48,349 nt of DNA, from assembly GCA_963925895.1 (NCBI GenBank), contig CAWUVH010000017.1:1-48349 (forward strand), written 5' to 3'. The DNA is from Eutrophovita sp913057845 (GTDB taxonomy: Bacteria > Pseudomonadota > Gammaproteobacteria > Burkholderiales > Eutrophovitaceae). How positions within the stretch are numbered: the first letter of the stretch is position 1; each line of letters starts with the position of its first letter. This document shows positions 21,186 through 30,262 of the stretch, piece by piece. The position numbers and the translations under genes are program-made. The notes below the pieces were generated by a model. That model had not been told where the DNA came from. It saw nothing but the letters and a program-made list of their open reading frames with translations, and searched no databases.

Positions 21186-22127
21186 TTATTCTGACCGCTC
21201 CGGGCTAGCTCTCATGATCGACAGAAAGACATCCTCAAGATCTTCATTCTCCGTCTCCAGCGTATCGATCTCATACTCCAACTCGCGTACGAGCCGAAGG
21301 ACACCCTCAATCTCCGAGGGAGATGGGACTTTAGCGAGGTATTCCCCTGACTCAAGAAACACCGTATCAGGCAGAAGAGTTTCCAAAGGAGATGAATTTG
21401 CTTTCGCCGGTTGTTTGACGCGAAAACGAATCACACACTCCTTATCTCTTTGCAGTAAACGATCCGTAGACTCGATCATCACGAGCTCACCATTTTTAAG
21501 CATTCCGATACGGCTACAGAGACTCTCAGCCTCCTCTAGGTAGTGCGTCGTGAGCACTATCGTGTGGCCCTCATCATTTAACTTTTGAATGAACGACCAA
21601 AGATTCTTTCTTAAATCTACGTCGACCCCAGCGGTCGGCTCATCTAATATGATTACAGGGGGCCGATGCACTAATGCCTGAGCAACCAAAACTCTCCGCT
21701 TCATCCCTCCTGACAGCGATCGCATATTGGCATTCGCTTTGTCTGTCAGATTTAAGCCGAACAATATTTCGTCTATCCAAGCATCATTTTTTTTAATCCC
21801 GAAGTATCCCGATTGGAACGTCAGTGTTTCTCTAACAGAAAAGAAGGGATCAAATACCAATTCTTGAGGAACAACTCCTAGAGCACGCCGAGCAGATTGA
21901 TAGTCTCCCGACACGTCATAGCCCATGACTTTTATTGATCCGTGGTCAACACGGCAAAGCCCTGCCACGGAATTAATCAACGTTGTCTTCCCGGCTCCGT
22001 TTGGCCCAAGAAGCCCAAAAAACTCACCTTGAGGAACCGAGAAACTAACATTCCTCACCGCTTTAACAGCACCGAATGATTTCGAAACTGCATCAATCTC
22101 AAGAGCGGGACGCACCGTATCATCCAT
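21186..22127 (-). CDS. ABC exporter ATP-binding subunit, YadG-like
   Basis: This is the ATPase for the neighbouring ABC-2 permease. In its 313 residues Walker A (LLGPNGAGKTTLIN, about 39-52), the signature LSGGMKRRVLVAQAL (about 138-152) and Walker B VIILDEPTAGVD (about 158-169) are intact. The H-loop TTHYLEEAE follows, then a C-terminal extension of about 80 residues ending in an acidic LETENEDLEDVF segment. It follows mlaB by 12 bp. Confidence 0.92.
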   Translation of the reverse strand: MDDTVRPALEIDAVSKSFGAVKAVRNVSFSVPQGEFFGLLGPNGAGKTTLINSVAGLCRVDHGSIKVMGYDVSGDYQSARRALGVVPQELVFDPFFSVRETLTFQSGYFGIKKNDAWIDEILFGLNLTDKANANMRSLSGGMKRRVLVAQALVHRPPVIILDEPTAGVDVDLRKNLWSFIQKLNDEGHTIVLTTHYLEEAESLCSRIGMLKNGELVMIESTDRLLQRDKECVIRFRVKQPAKANSSPLETLLPDTVFLESGEYLAKVPSPSEIEGVLRLVRELEYEIDTLETENEDLEDVFLSIMRASPERSE

Positions 22128-22139
22128 AACAAATGTATT

Positions 22140-22412
22140 TCAGCTTATCTTTAAAAGGTCAGTAACGCCGTACAAACTAACGAGCCCACTCAACGTATTG
22201 GGCAACGACTTAAATACCACCTTATTGCCAGAAGCCCTTACGCACTCCAACATAAAAGCAATTGCAGAAGAATCTATTTCCTGCACATTCGCAAAGTCAA
22301 TCGCGAGACGCCCTTCCCTCAACGCAGCTTTAGCTTCCTCAAGCCGCTCTACATAATTCACCACGGTTAACTCACCTCCCAGACTTAATGAACCAGCATC
22401 TGCCGCAATCAT
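22140..22412 (-). CDS. mlaB: STAS-domain protein MlaB of the Mla phospholipid transporter
   Basis: MlaB is a cytoplasmic STAS subunit that binds MlaF and is needed for the Mla ATPase. The ATG at 22412 overlaps the mlaC stop (TGATG), giving 90 residues. The STAS core, including QEIDSSAIAFML where the family has a key serine/threonine, is visible. Its place after mlaC is as expected. Confidence 0.9.
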   Translation of the reverse strand: MIAADAGSLSLGGELTVVNYVERLEEAKAALREGRLAIDFANVQEIDSSAIAFMLECVRASGNKVVFKSLPNTLSGLVSLYGVTDLLKIS

Positions 22413-23053
22413 CAATGCTGCGCTCCGCTGTCATTACTGGAACCGTGGGCATTTTTCTGCTTGAGCGTCTCAATTAATCCATCGATTCCAGACGATTGGA
22501 TCTCTCTTTGAAAAAGACTGCGGTTGTTAACAATCAAGCTGGCGCCATCGATTTGCAAATCGAACACTTTCCATTTGCCATCAATTAACTCCATATCGTA
22601 ATTCAAGGCGATCGGCTGAGCCACCGCTGTAGGCAATTTAATCGATGACTCAACAAGCGCCCATTTTGGATTGTCTGACGGGCGAAGGGGCAAAACTTCA
22701 ATTTTTATGCCCTTGAAGCGGGTGAACGCTGCAGCGTACGATCTCACTAACAATGTTCGAAACTCCTGAACTATTAGCGCTCGCTGAGCAGGCGTGGCAT
22801 CACGCCATGGTCTGCCGACGGCCAACCTTGCCATTCGCGGAAAATCAAAATGGGGGGCTACTTGGACCTCAACGAACTCAATTGTTTTTGCCATGTCCCC
22901 AGCAGAGACATCAGCATCAGTCTCAACCAGATTCATGATTTTACCGACAACATCTCTGACAAGCTCGTCAGGTTTGACGTCTAAACCAAAAACATTTGAA
23001 GCGCTAAGCGCGAACAAAAAACAAACACTAACTAATGAATTAGCAACCCTCAT
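22412..23053 (-). CDS. mlaC: Periplasmic phospholipid-binding protein MlaC
   Basis: MlaC shuttles phospholipids between the outer-membrane MlaA complex and the inner-membrane MlaFEDB complex. It has 213 residues with an N-terminal signal peptide (about 1-23, ending SNVFG). The tolerance-protein (Ttg2D) fold is supported by FDFPRMARLAVGRPWRDATPAQRALI and the C-terminal WKVFDLQIDGASLI with NNRSLF. GAGGAAGAGG precedes the start. mlaA, often found next to it in related bacteria, is absent here. Confidence 0.93.
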   Translation of the reverse strand: MRVANSLVSVCFLFALSASNVFGLDVKPDELVRDVVGKIMNLVETDADVSAGDMAKTIEFVEVQVAPHFDFPRMARLAVGRPWRDATPAQRALIVQEFRTLLVRSYAAAFTRFKGIKIEVLPLRPSDNPKWALVESSIKLPTAVAQPIALNYDMELIDGKWKVFDLQIDGASLIVNNRSLFQREIQSSGIDGLIETLKQKNAHGSSNDSGAQH

Positions 23054-23091
23054 AGAAAACCTCTTCCTCTTTGAAAAATTGGACCATGCGA

Positions 23092-23559
23092 CTAATCAGT
23101 ATCTTTTTCAGACATCTTTCCATACAAAAACTGACCAATCACCTTCTCCAACACAATAGCAGACTGCGTGATACGAACGCGGTCCCCATCCTCTAAATTT
23201 TCAAGGGCGCCGCCTGGATCAATCCCCACAAACTGGTCACCTAAAAGTCCAGAGGTAAGAATCGAGACTGAACTATCGGCGGGAAACTGGAATTGCTTAT
23301 CTAAATTAAGCCTAACCACGGCCCTAAGACTTTGGTTACTAAAAGTTACACTCTCAACTCGTCCGACAATAACGCCAGCGCTTTTGACAGGAGCCTTTGG
23401 TTTCAGTCCTCCAATGTTGTCAAATTCTGCAGACACCTTATAACCTTCCGATTTGATGATGGAATCCACATTCCCAGCTTTGAGCGCCAAAAATAGTAGC
23501 GCTCCAATTCCGAATGCCACAAACACTCCAACCCATAGATCGACATTTGATCTTTCCAT
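23092..23559 (-). CDS. mlaD: MCE-domain protein MlaD
   Basis: MlaD is the membrane-anchored MCE subunit that forms a hexameric ring handing lipids to or from MlaC. It has 155 residues: one transmembrane helix (about 8-26), then the MCE domain with EFDNIGGLKPKAPVKSAGVIVGRV and LLGDQFVGIDPGG. The C-terminal pore helix is short; E. coli MlaD is about 183 residues. It abuts mlaE with no gap. Confidence 0.94.
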   Translation of the reverse strand: MERSNVDLWVGVFVAFGIGALLFLALKAGNVDSIIKSEGYKVSAEFDNIGGLKPKAPVKSAGVIVGRVESVTFSNQSLRAVVRLNLDKQFQFPADSSVSILTSGLLGDQFVGIDPGGALENLEDGDRVRITQSAIVLEKVIGQFLYGKMSEKDTD

Positions 23560-24354
23560 TTAATGCGCTCCCGTAAACATAAATGCGGTCAAGACAAAAT
23601 CCAACGCTAACACAGCCAGCGCAGACGTCACCACCGTTCTTGTTACTGCTCTAGAAACACCTTCAGCAGTTGGCACTGAGGCATATCCCTCATAGACTGC
23701 TATGGCACTCACAGCAGCCCCAAAAACAACACTCTTAATGACTCCATTCAAAATATCGTGATGAAAATCCACACTCGACTGCATTTGGGACCAAAAAGCA
23801 CCTGAATCGACCCCAATCACTACCACAGTAATTAGGTAGCCTCCAATAATACCCATCGCAGAAAAAATGGCCGCCAGCAAGGGCATCGAAATAAATCCAC
23901 CCCAGAACATAGGCGCTACAACTCGCGCATGAGGATCGACCGCCATCATCTCCATTGCAGAAAGTTGCTCCGTTGTTTTCATAATGCCAATCTTAGCGGT
24001 TATCGCGGATCCAGCACGACTCGCAAACAACAATGCGGCGACCACAGGTCCTAGTTCGCGCACTAATGAAAGCGCCACCAGCGTCCCCACAGCACCCGTT
24101 GACCCATATCTTTTGAGCGTCTCATACCCCTGCAACCCCAGCACCAAGCCAACAAACAGCCCAGAGACGATAATGATCACCAAGGATAAAACACCTGCAA
24201 AGTGTATCTCCGCGACGAGCAGCCTAGGACGACGTAGAACGATTGATGAGCGCGAGACAACTCGCGCCATAAAAACGCTAGCTTCCCCAAGCCTCCATAT
24301 CGAATTAATGGTTGCCCTGCCCAGCCTAGACAGTATTTGGCGAAAAAACGTCAT
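23560..24354 (-). CDS. mlaE: Mla transporter permease MlaE
   Basis: MlaE is the integral membrane permease of the Mla phospholipid transporter. It has 264 residues with five or six hydrophobic segments and family motifs LSLVRELGPVVAALLFASRAGSA and EQLSAMEMMAVDPHARVVAPMF. It starts in an ATGA overlap with mlaF and abuts mlaD. Confidence 0.95.
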   Translation of the reverse strand: MTFFRQILSRLGRATINSIWRLGEASVFMARVVSRSSIVLRRPRLLVAEIHFAGVLSLVIIIVSGLFVGLVLGLQGYETLKRYGSTGAVGTLVALSLVRELGPVVAALLFASRAGSAITAKIGIMKTTEQLSAMEMMAVDPHARVVAPMFWGGFISMPLLAAIFSAMGIIGGYLITVVVIGVDSGAFWSQMQSSVDFHHDILNGVIKSVVFGAAVSAIAVYEGYASVPTAEGVSRAVTRTVVTSALAVLALDFVLTAFMFTGAH

Positions 24355-25172
24355 AAATCAGTTCTCCCCATCCCAACCTCCAAATCCTCCTGATAAGGTT
24401 TCGAAGGAACGTGGAACGGCACGGGACCATCAACCTCACCATTGACGAATTGGCGCACCAAAGGGTCTTTTGACTCAAGTAAGTCACTAGGCGTACCTCT
24501 AGCCGTTACAGCTCCGCGCGACAGCAACACCACTTCATCGGCCACCTTAAAGGATGCCTTGATATCATGCGTCACAAAAATCGAAGTAATACCCAAGGCA
24601 TCGTTGAGCGTCCTGATCAAGTTCCCCGTGATAGCGGTAGATATCGGATCCAGTCCAGTAAAAGGCTCATCATAAAGCATCAAACTTGGGTCCAAAGCAA
24701 TCGCTCGCGCCAAGGCGACCCGTCTCGCCATCCCTCCCGAGAGTTGAGCTGGCATCAAACTAGATGCACCTCTTAGGCCCACTGCGTGCAGCTTCATCAA
24801 TACTAAATCTCTAATTGCCACCTCAGGCAAAGAGGTTTGCTCTCTTAATGGGAAAGCTACATTGTCAAAGACATTGAGATCAGTAAACAGCGCTCCAAAC
24901 TGGAAAAGCATGCCAACTCTCTTGCGATACGCAAAAAGCTCATGGTGCTTCATTTGGTTTACGACGCTCGCTTCGCACTTGACACTTCCTTGCTGCGGAC
25001 GCACTTGTCCGCCAATCAGCTTAAGTATGGTCGTCTTACCCGATCCGCTACCGCCCATGATGGCCGTAACCTTTCCCGCCGCAAAACCGACGTCTAAATT
25101 CCGAAAAATTTTAGATTGGCCGTATGCGAAGTTGACCGCCGACAATTGTATTAAATCTGTTGTTTTACTCAT
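24351..25172 (-). CDS. mlaF: Mla transporter ATP-binding protein MlaF
   Basis: MlaF is the ATPase of the Mla complex. In its 273 residues Walker A (MGGSGSGKTTILKL), signature (LSGGMARRVALARAIA) and Walker B (LMLYDEPFTGLDP) are intact. The C-terminal tail (about 250-273) is where MlaF contacts MlaB in E. coli. It is the first gene of the long minus-strand run and diverges from kdsD. Confidence 0.95.
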   Translation of the reverse strand: MSKTTDLIQLSAVNFAYGQSKIFRNLDVGFAAGKVTAIMGGSGSGKTTILKLIGGQVRPQQGSVKCEASVVNQMKHHELFAYRKRVGMLFQFGALFTDLNVFDNVAFPLREQTSLPEVAIRDLVLMKLHAVGLRGASSLMPAQLSGGMARRVALARAIALDPSLMLYDEPFTGLDPISTAITGNLIRTLNDALGITSIFVTHDIKASFKVADEVVLLSRGAVTARGTPSDLLESKDPLVRQFVNGEVDGPVPFHVPSKPYQEDLEVGMGRTDL

Positions 25173-25199
25173 TTATAAGAACTTAAATTCCAGCAGACC

Positions 25200-25229
25200 A
25201 TTCTATCCATAATTACCGAATTTTGTCGA
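25200..25229 (-). promoter_or_regulatory. Possible promoter of the mla-his-tat run
   Basis: On the minus strand TCGACA (25229-25224) and TAGAAT (25205-25200) are spaced by 18 bp, just upstream of mlaF in the divergent gap with kdsD. Each hexamer differs from consensus by one base. No convincing plus-strand promoter for kdsD was found in the same gap. Confidence 0.4.
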
Positions 25230-25379
25230 TTTATGCGATATAACCATGCCAACAGCTGGTCAACGCGACCCGAACCATTTTAAGAGATCTTTGATAACAC
25301 TCAATCAAAAAAAATCGCATACGCGCTAAACCAACAACAAAGCGAGCAACGGGTGCAAGCGTTACGATATACTTCACGA

Positions 25380-26366
25380 ATGACTGATAAAATCCCAGCA
25401 CATTCCGACCCAGTGATTGCATACGCGCAGCAAGTGCTCAAGATAGAAGCCAATGCGCTATTAGAAATCTCCGGAAATTTAGATGACACATTTGTAAGGG
25501 CCTGCGACTTAATGCTTGCATGCAAAGGGCGTATTGTAGTTAGCGGTATTGGGAAATCTGGACACATCGCTCGTAAAATCTCCTCCACCCTATCGAGCAC
25601 CGGCTCACCCTCTTTTTTTGTGCATCCTGCAGAAGCGAGTCACGGGGACTTGGGCATGGTGACCAGCGAGGATGTGGTTATTGCCATCTCTTATTCAGGG
25701 GAAAGTACGGAACTCAATCTCATCATCCCAACACTGAAACGAGAGCGCACCAAATTAATAGCAATTACTGGCAATAAGAATTCAACGTTGTCCCGTCTTG
25801 CGGACATCACCCTTGAGTGTCGTGTATCTCATGAAGCCTGCCCGCTCGGACTCGCGCCAACATCCAGCACAACAGCGACACTAGCGCTAGGAGACGCGCT
25901 GGCTATTGCGCTACTCCGCGCCAAAGGGTTCACAGAACAAGACTTTGCCAAATCTCACCCAGGCGGATCGCTTGGAAGAAAACTATTAACACGAGTCAGT
26001 GACATCATGCGACGCGATGATGAATTTCCCCAAGTGACTCCGGATACAAGCCTTCAAAATGTCATCATGGAAATAACCTCTAAGAAACTGGGGATGACGG
26101 CCGTTATGGAAAACGAGAAGCTCGTCGGCATCATTACTGATGGGGATCTTAGAAGAGCTTTCCAAAGGAAGAACTCACTGGAAAATTTGCTTGCCCGAGA
26201 AATGATGACGCCGCAACCCAAAACCATCAACGAGAATGCCCTGGCTGCAGAAGCCCTGCAAATCATGGAAGAACATAGCGTAAACCAACTAATGGCCATA
26301 GATCAGTCAGGAACTCCGATTGGGGTCATAGGAATGCATGATCTACTTAGAGCAAAGATCTTATGA
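25380..26366 (+). CDS. kdsD: Arabinose-5-phosphate isomerase KdsD
   Basis: KdsD converts ribulose 5-phosphate to arabinose 5-phosphate, the first step of KDO synthesis for LPS. From the ATG at 25380 the protein has 328 residues, the same as E. coli KdsD; an upstream GTG at 25353 is in frame but would add nine unlikely residues. A SIS domain (about 35-170, with SGIGKSGHIARK and SHPGGSLGR) is followed by two CBS domains (about 205-328). It overlaps kdsC by ATGA. Confidence 0.96.
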   Translation: MTDKIPAHSDPVIAYAQQVLKIEANALLEISGNLDDTFVRACDLMLACKGRIVVSGIGKSGHIARKISSTLSSTGSPSFFVHPAEASHGDLGMVTSEDVVIAISYSGESTELNLIIPTLKRERTKLIAITGNKNSTLSRLADITLECRVSHEACPLGLAPTSSTTATLALGDALAIALLRAKGFTEQDFAKSHPGGSLGRKLLTRVSDIMRRDDEFPQVTPDTSLQNVIMEITSKKLGMTAVMENEKLVGIITDGDLRRAFQRKNSLENLLAREMMTPQPKTINENALAAEALQIMEEHSVNQLMAIDQSGTPIGVIGMHDLLRAKIL

Positions 26367-26887
26367 AAAAAGAGCTTTCCGAAAAAGCAAAAGTCATTGA
26401 AGCTGTTCTGTTTGACGTTGATGGCGTCATGACGGATGGGAAAATTTACTGTTCCGAAAACGGAGAAACCCTCAAAGCCTTTAATGCTGCTGACGGCCTT
26501 GGAATCAAGCTATTGCAGGACTTTAAAATCATTACAGGCGTCATCAGCGGCAGGGATTCGACGGCGCTTCGATATCGATTAAACGAATTAAATATTCAAC
26601 ATCTTTATTTGGGTGTCGAAGAAAAGCTTAATGCGTTCGAAAAATTCTTGGAGCAAACCGGGCTTAAACCAGATGTTGTGGCTTTTATTGGCGACGATCT
26701 ACCTGACCTGCCCATCTTGAACCGTTGCGGTTTATCAATCGGCCCCTCAAACAGCTCCAGCGAGGTCCTGTCCCGGGTAGACTACGTGACAGCGCATCCC
26801 GGCGGAGAGGGTTCGATTCGCGAAGTCGTTGAAATCATTCTTAAAGCCAAAGGGTTGTGGAACAGCTACATTAAGGATCTTTGTTGA
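26363..26887 (+). CDS. kdsC: KDO 8-phosphate phosphatase
   Basis: KdsC removes phosphate from KDO-8-P. It is a HAD-family tetrameric phosphatase of 174 residues with nucleophile and acid D18 and D20 in LFDVDGVMTDG, a serine/threonine loop near ISGRDS, and the metal-binding GDDLPDLP. The start overlaps the kdsD stop, and the stop overlaps the lptC start (TGATG). Confidence 0.96.
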   Translation: MKKELSEKAKVIEAVLFDVDGVMTDGKIYCSENGETLKAFNAADGLGIKLLQDFKIITGVISGRDSTALRYRLNELNIQHLYLGVEEKLNAFEKFLEQTGLKPDVVAFIGDDLPDLPILNRCGLSIGPSNSSSEVLSRVDYVTAHPGGEGSIREVVEIILKAKGLWNSYIKDLC

Positions 26888-27447
26888 TGCCAAAACTGTC
26901 TGCGAGATTACTCTTTCTGGCCTTGCTGTCGACACTTGCCTCGGCATCTTGGTGGACGCAGTATGCTGCCCTATTTTCATCTGAGGTAACACTCGACCCA
27001 AAAGGAGCGCCAAAATTTTTCCTCCACGAAGTCATATCCACCCGTTTTAGTCCGAGCGGGACGGTTAAATCGACCCTCGAATTTGACTCCATCGTCTACT
27101 CAGAATCGGAGAATGAATCTCAACTTGTTCGACCAAAGCTGGTATTCCATAATAAGCCTGCATCTGAATTTACGGTGACAGCAGACGCTGGCATCACCAA
27201 AAACAATGAAACAATCGACTTGATAGGAAATGTCACACTCAAAATTGTAGGCGAAGAGCCATCAGCACCTACCAATATCGCCACCAACTTCGCAACCGTC
27301 GAAATTCCCAGCCAGATTGCCAGAACAGGCCACAAAACGACAATCACCCGTCAGTCGTTGATCGGCTTTTCTCACGGATTCATATACTATGCCAAAGATG
27401 GACTTCTTGATCTTTTATCGAAAGTAACAATGACTTACGATGATTAA
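26887..27447 (+). CDS. lptC: LPS export system protein LptC
   Basis: LptC is a bitopic inner-membrane protein that takes LPS from LptBFG and passes it to LptA. From the ATG at 26887 (AAGGA 9 nt upstream, overlapping the kdsC stop) it has 186 residues. A transmembrane helix (about 6-24) is followed by an OstA-like beta-jellyroll with LIGNVTLKI. The sequence is divergent, as usual for LptC; the neighbours make the call secure. Confidence 0.92.
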   Translation: MPKLSARLLFLALLSTLASASWWTQYAALFSSEVTLDPKGAPKFFLHEVISTRFSPSGTVKSTLEFDSIVYSESENESQLVRPKLVFHNKPASEFTVTADAGITKNNETIDLIGNVTLKIVGEEPSAPTNIATNFATVEIPSQIARTGHKTTITRQSLIGFSHGFIYYAKDGLLDLLSKVTMTYDD

Positions 27448-28000
27448 AAATAATTTAAAACTCACATCAAAAGAATCAACCTCATGGAAAATTCTTTTAC
27501 TACTCCCTCTAATATTCAATCCGGATCAGGCTTTGGCTGAAAAAGCTGACAGAGAACAACCCATAAACATCGAAGCAGATAGCGCACTTATGGATGATAA
27601 AACGAGTACGTCCGTATTTGAAGGGAACGTTGTGCTCACGCAAGGAACGCTGCTAATCAAAGCGGATACGCTCACCGTCTTACAAGAGAACGATGAGTTT
27701 AAGCAAGGCATCGCCACCGGGGATCTCGCCTACTTCAGACAAAAACGTGAAGGCTATGACGACTATATAGAGGGTGAGGCAAAGCGAATTGAGTTCGATG
27801 CAATTACAGATCAATTGAGGATGACCGACACTGCCAAACTTTGGCGTGAGGGAGATCAAGTACAAGGCAGATTTATCCATTACGATGCCGCCACTGAAAA
27901 ATTCACGGTCAGAAGCGACGGGGGAAATGCCGAGTCTGGGGATGCTTCCAATGGAAGAGTGAAGGCGATAATCCAACCAAAACAACGCGTAGAACCTTGA
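27440..28000 (+). CDS. lptA: Periplasmic LPS transport protein LptA
   Basis: LptA forms the periplasmic bridge carrying LPS to the outer membrane. It has 186 residues with a signal peptide ending near DQALA (about 34) and the OstA fold: INIEADSALMDDKTSTSVFEGNVVLTQG in two blocks, then repeated beta segments. Its start overlaps the lptC stop by 8 bp (ATGATTAA). The C-terminal 25 residues are low in conservation. Confidence 0.94.
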   Translation: MIKNNLKLTSKESTSWKILLLLPLIFNPDQALAEKADREQPINIEADSALMDDKTSTSVFEGNVVLTQGTLLIKADTLTVLQENDEFKQGIATGDLAYFRQKREGYDDYIEGEAKRIEFDAITDQLRMTDTAKLWREGDQVQGRFIHYDAATEKFTVRSDGGNAESGDASNGRVKAIIQPKQRVEP

Positions 28001-28061
28001 GCCAAGTAACGCAACACAACTGGACTTGGGCCACCTTAAGCCTCTGCGAATTGAAGTCGAT

Positions 28062-28772
28062 ATGCTTAAAGCTTTAAAACTAAACAAAAAATATCGTACT
28101 AAAACTGTAGTCCATGATGTCTCTCTTGAGGTTGAACGTGGGGAGGTGATCGGTCTACTTGGACCCAATGGCGCCGGGAAAACGACAACGTTCTACATGA
28201 TTGTCGGCATTACACCATGCACCAACGGACATCTAACCCTAGATGGAACAGACATCACCCATTTACCCATTCATCGACGCGCGCAGTTAGGCATTAGTTA
28301 TTTGCCACAAGAAATGTCCATCTTCAGAAAGCTGAATGCAGAAGAAAATATTCGAGCCATTCTGGAATTGCAAGAACGCATTAACATTACCGAACGTCTG
28401 GAACAGTTGCTCGAAGATTTAAGCATCACGCACTTAAGAAAAAGCTCAGCAGGATCACTCTCTGGGGGTGAGCGGAGACGAGTAGAAATCGCACGCGCAC
28501 TCGCGAACGACCCCAGCTATATACTTCTAGATGAACCTTTTGCTGGTGTCGACCCTCTTGCCGTTTTAGATATCAAGGAAATTATTCGATACCTAGTGAA
28601 ACAAAAAATTGGGGTCATCATTACGGATCATAACGTTCGAGAAACATTAGATATTTGTGATCGCGCCTACATCGTCAATGAAGGGGGCGTTCTAGCAAGC
28701 GGATCCCCTGAAGCGATTATTAACAATCCGTCCGTCCGCAAGGTCTATTTGGGTGATCAATTCAAATTATGA
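28062..28772 (+). CDS. lptB: LPS export ABC transporter ATP-binding protein LptB
   Basis: LptB powers LPS extraction with LptF and LptG, which are not in this window. From the ATG at 28062 it has 236 residues; an in-frame TTG at 28026 would add 12 residues with no family support. Walker A is GLLGPNGAGKTTTFYM (about 31-46), the signature is LSGGERRRVEIARALA and Walker B is YILLDEPFAGVDP. The H-loop is in ITDHNVRE. Confidence 0.96.
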   Translation: MLKALKLNKKYRTKTVVHDVSLEVERGEVIGLLGPNGAGKTTTFYMIVGITPCTNGHLTLDGTDITHLPIHRRAQLGISYLPQEMSIFRKLNAEENIRAILELQERINITERLEQLLEDLSITHLRKSSAGSLSGGERRRVEIARALANDPSYILLDEPFAGVDPLAVLDIKEIIRYLVKQKIGVIITDHNVRETLDICDRAYIVNEGGVLASGSPEAIINNPSVRKVYLGDQFKL

Positions 28773-28848
28773 CAAAAAACTTTCACAATATTAAAAACAC
28801 TCTCGATAAGAGTTTTCTTATCTGGTTGTTAAGCTAGTTAACGTCACC

Positions 28849-30255
28849 ATGAGGCAGCAATTAGTCACAAGACAAACTCAAAATTTATCCCTAACGCCGG
28901 AACTGAGGCAATCCCTGAGATTCTTGGGGTTAGCAACCAATGAGCTTGTTGAAGAACTTAAGGACATAGCGCTGGAAAACCCACTACTTGACCTGGAGGA
29001 AGGGGCCAATTCGGACGCAGAAGAAGCGGAAGCCGTCAAGATTAACGAATCGACCGACCCTAACGAACTGACCCTCCACGAGATGGCCTCAGGAACAGAC
29101 TACGCAACCCATACCATGTCGTCGTCAGGAGAAAATGATTTCACTTATGATGGCTCAAACTCTAACGAGATGGCGACGTACGTTGACTTTAGACAACATT
29201 TAAAAGAACAACTCATCTCAAATAACACCTCTGATGAGGACAAGGAACTAACTACCTACCTTATTGACAATCTCAACGAAGATGGCTTTCTGGAAGAAAC
29301 ATTTGAAGAGTTAAAACACAACCTCCCGGAAGGAAAAAAATGGGGGGATATAGACTTTGAGAGATGCCGCAACCTTCTGCAGAATCTCGAACCCGTCGGT
29401 GTCGGCTCTAAAGATCTTATTGAACACTTACAATTGCAGGTGAGAAAAACAACAGCTAGCAATCACGTTAAAGCACTTTCAAAAACTTTATTGGACCAGC
29501 ACCTAACGCTCCTTGCGAGTTATAACTATAAAAAACTTGCCCATATCATGGGCTGTGAAATTATTGATGTTGAAGAGGCGGCAAAACTCATCTCAAACTT
29601 GAGCCCAAAACCACTTAGCGCAGACTGGGAGGATCATGCGAGATACGTAAAGCCAGATCTAATCGCCGAGAAATATAACAAAAATTGGATGATACGCTTA
29701 AATGACGCATGGATTCCTAGAGTTGGCATCAATCAAGAGTACGCAGATCTTATTCAACATGGGAAAGAGGATGCATCAAGCCCCCTCAAAGATTATTTGA
29801 AACAAGCAAGGTATATACAACGCAGCATCAATCAAAGACATGAAACATTATTACGGGTCTCTGAGGAAATCTTTAAAGTACAAATAGATTTCTTAGAAAA
29901 TGGGCCAAAGGGCCTTCTCCCATTAACCTTACAAACAATATCTGAAGCGCTTGATCTGCACGAATCTACGATTTCTAGAGCGACCTCAGGTAAATACATC
30001 AGCACACCTCGAGGGACATTCGAACTAAAATACTTTTTCAGTACTGGAATCGGGGATATGGGTGAGACATCTTCCACACATGTTAAAGATATCATTAAGA
30101 GAATGATTGGGTCCGAAGACTCAAAAGATCCGCTTTCTGATAGTCAAATTCAAAAAGCTCTTTACGCGTCGGGGATTGAAATTGCCAGACGCACAGTAGC
30201 TAAATACCGAGAAAATCAAAATATATTACCGTCACAAATGCGAAAAAGAGCCTAA
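28849..30255 (+). CDS. rpoN: RNA polymerase sigma-54 factor
   Basis: This alternative sigma factor directs RNA polymerase to -24/-12 promoters that need AAA+ activators. It has 468 residues. A glutamine/leucine-rich region I (about 1-50) is followed by an acidic linker (about 50-115), the core-binding domain and the DNA-binding domain, which contains the RpoN box ARRTVAKYRE (about 446-455). It follows lptB by 76 bp; that gap has only a weak 5-bp hairpin (28799-28813). No clear ribosome-binding site was seen. In many relatives hpf follows; here ptsN follows after 7 bp. Confidence 0.96.
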   Translation: MRQQLVTRQTQNLSLTPELRQSLRFLGLATNELVEELKDIALENPLLDLEEGANSDAEEAEAVKINESTDPNELTLHEMASGTDYATHTMSSSGENDFTYDGSNSNEMATYVDFRQHLKEQLISNNTSDEDKELTTYLIDNLNEDGFLEETFEELKHNLPEGKKWGDIDFERCRNLLQNLEPVGVGSKDLIEHLQLQVRKTTASNHVKALSKTLLDQHLTLLASYNYKKLAHIMGCEIIDVEEAAKLISNLSPKPLSADWEDHARYVKPDLIAEKYNKNWMIRLNDAWIPRVGINQEYADLIQHGKEDASSPLKDYLKQARYIQRSINQRHETLLRVSEEIFKVQIDFLENGPKGLLPLTLQTISEALDLHESTISRATSGKYISTPRGTFELKYFFSTGIGDMGETSSTHVKDIIKRMIGSEDSKDPLSDSQIQKALYASGIEIARRTVAKYRENQNILPSQMRKRA

Positions 30256-30262
30256 TTCTAAA

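Noticed and set aside
25231..25600. Minus-strand open frames in the mlaF/kdsD gap and kdsD start
   Set aside because: The frames overlap each other and the kdsD coding region, have no ribosome-binding site, and show no family similarity.
27680..28168. 162-codon antisense open frame across lptA and lptB
   Set aside because: It is a shadow of two well-supported genes and has no recognisable protein features.
28773..28848. Terminator between lptB and rpoN
   Set aside because: The only hairpin (28799-28813) has a 5-bp stem and four T residues, too weak to call.
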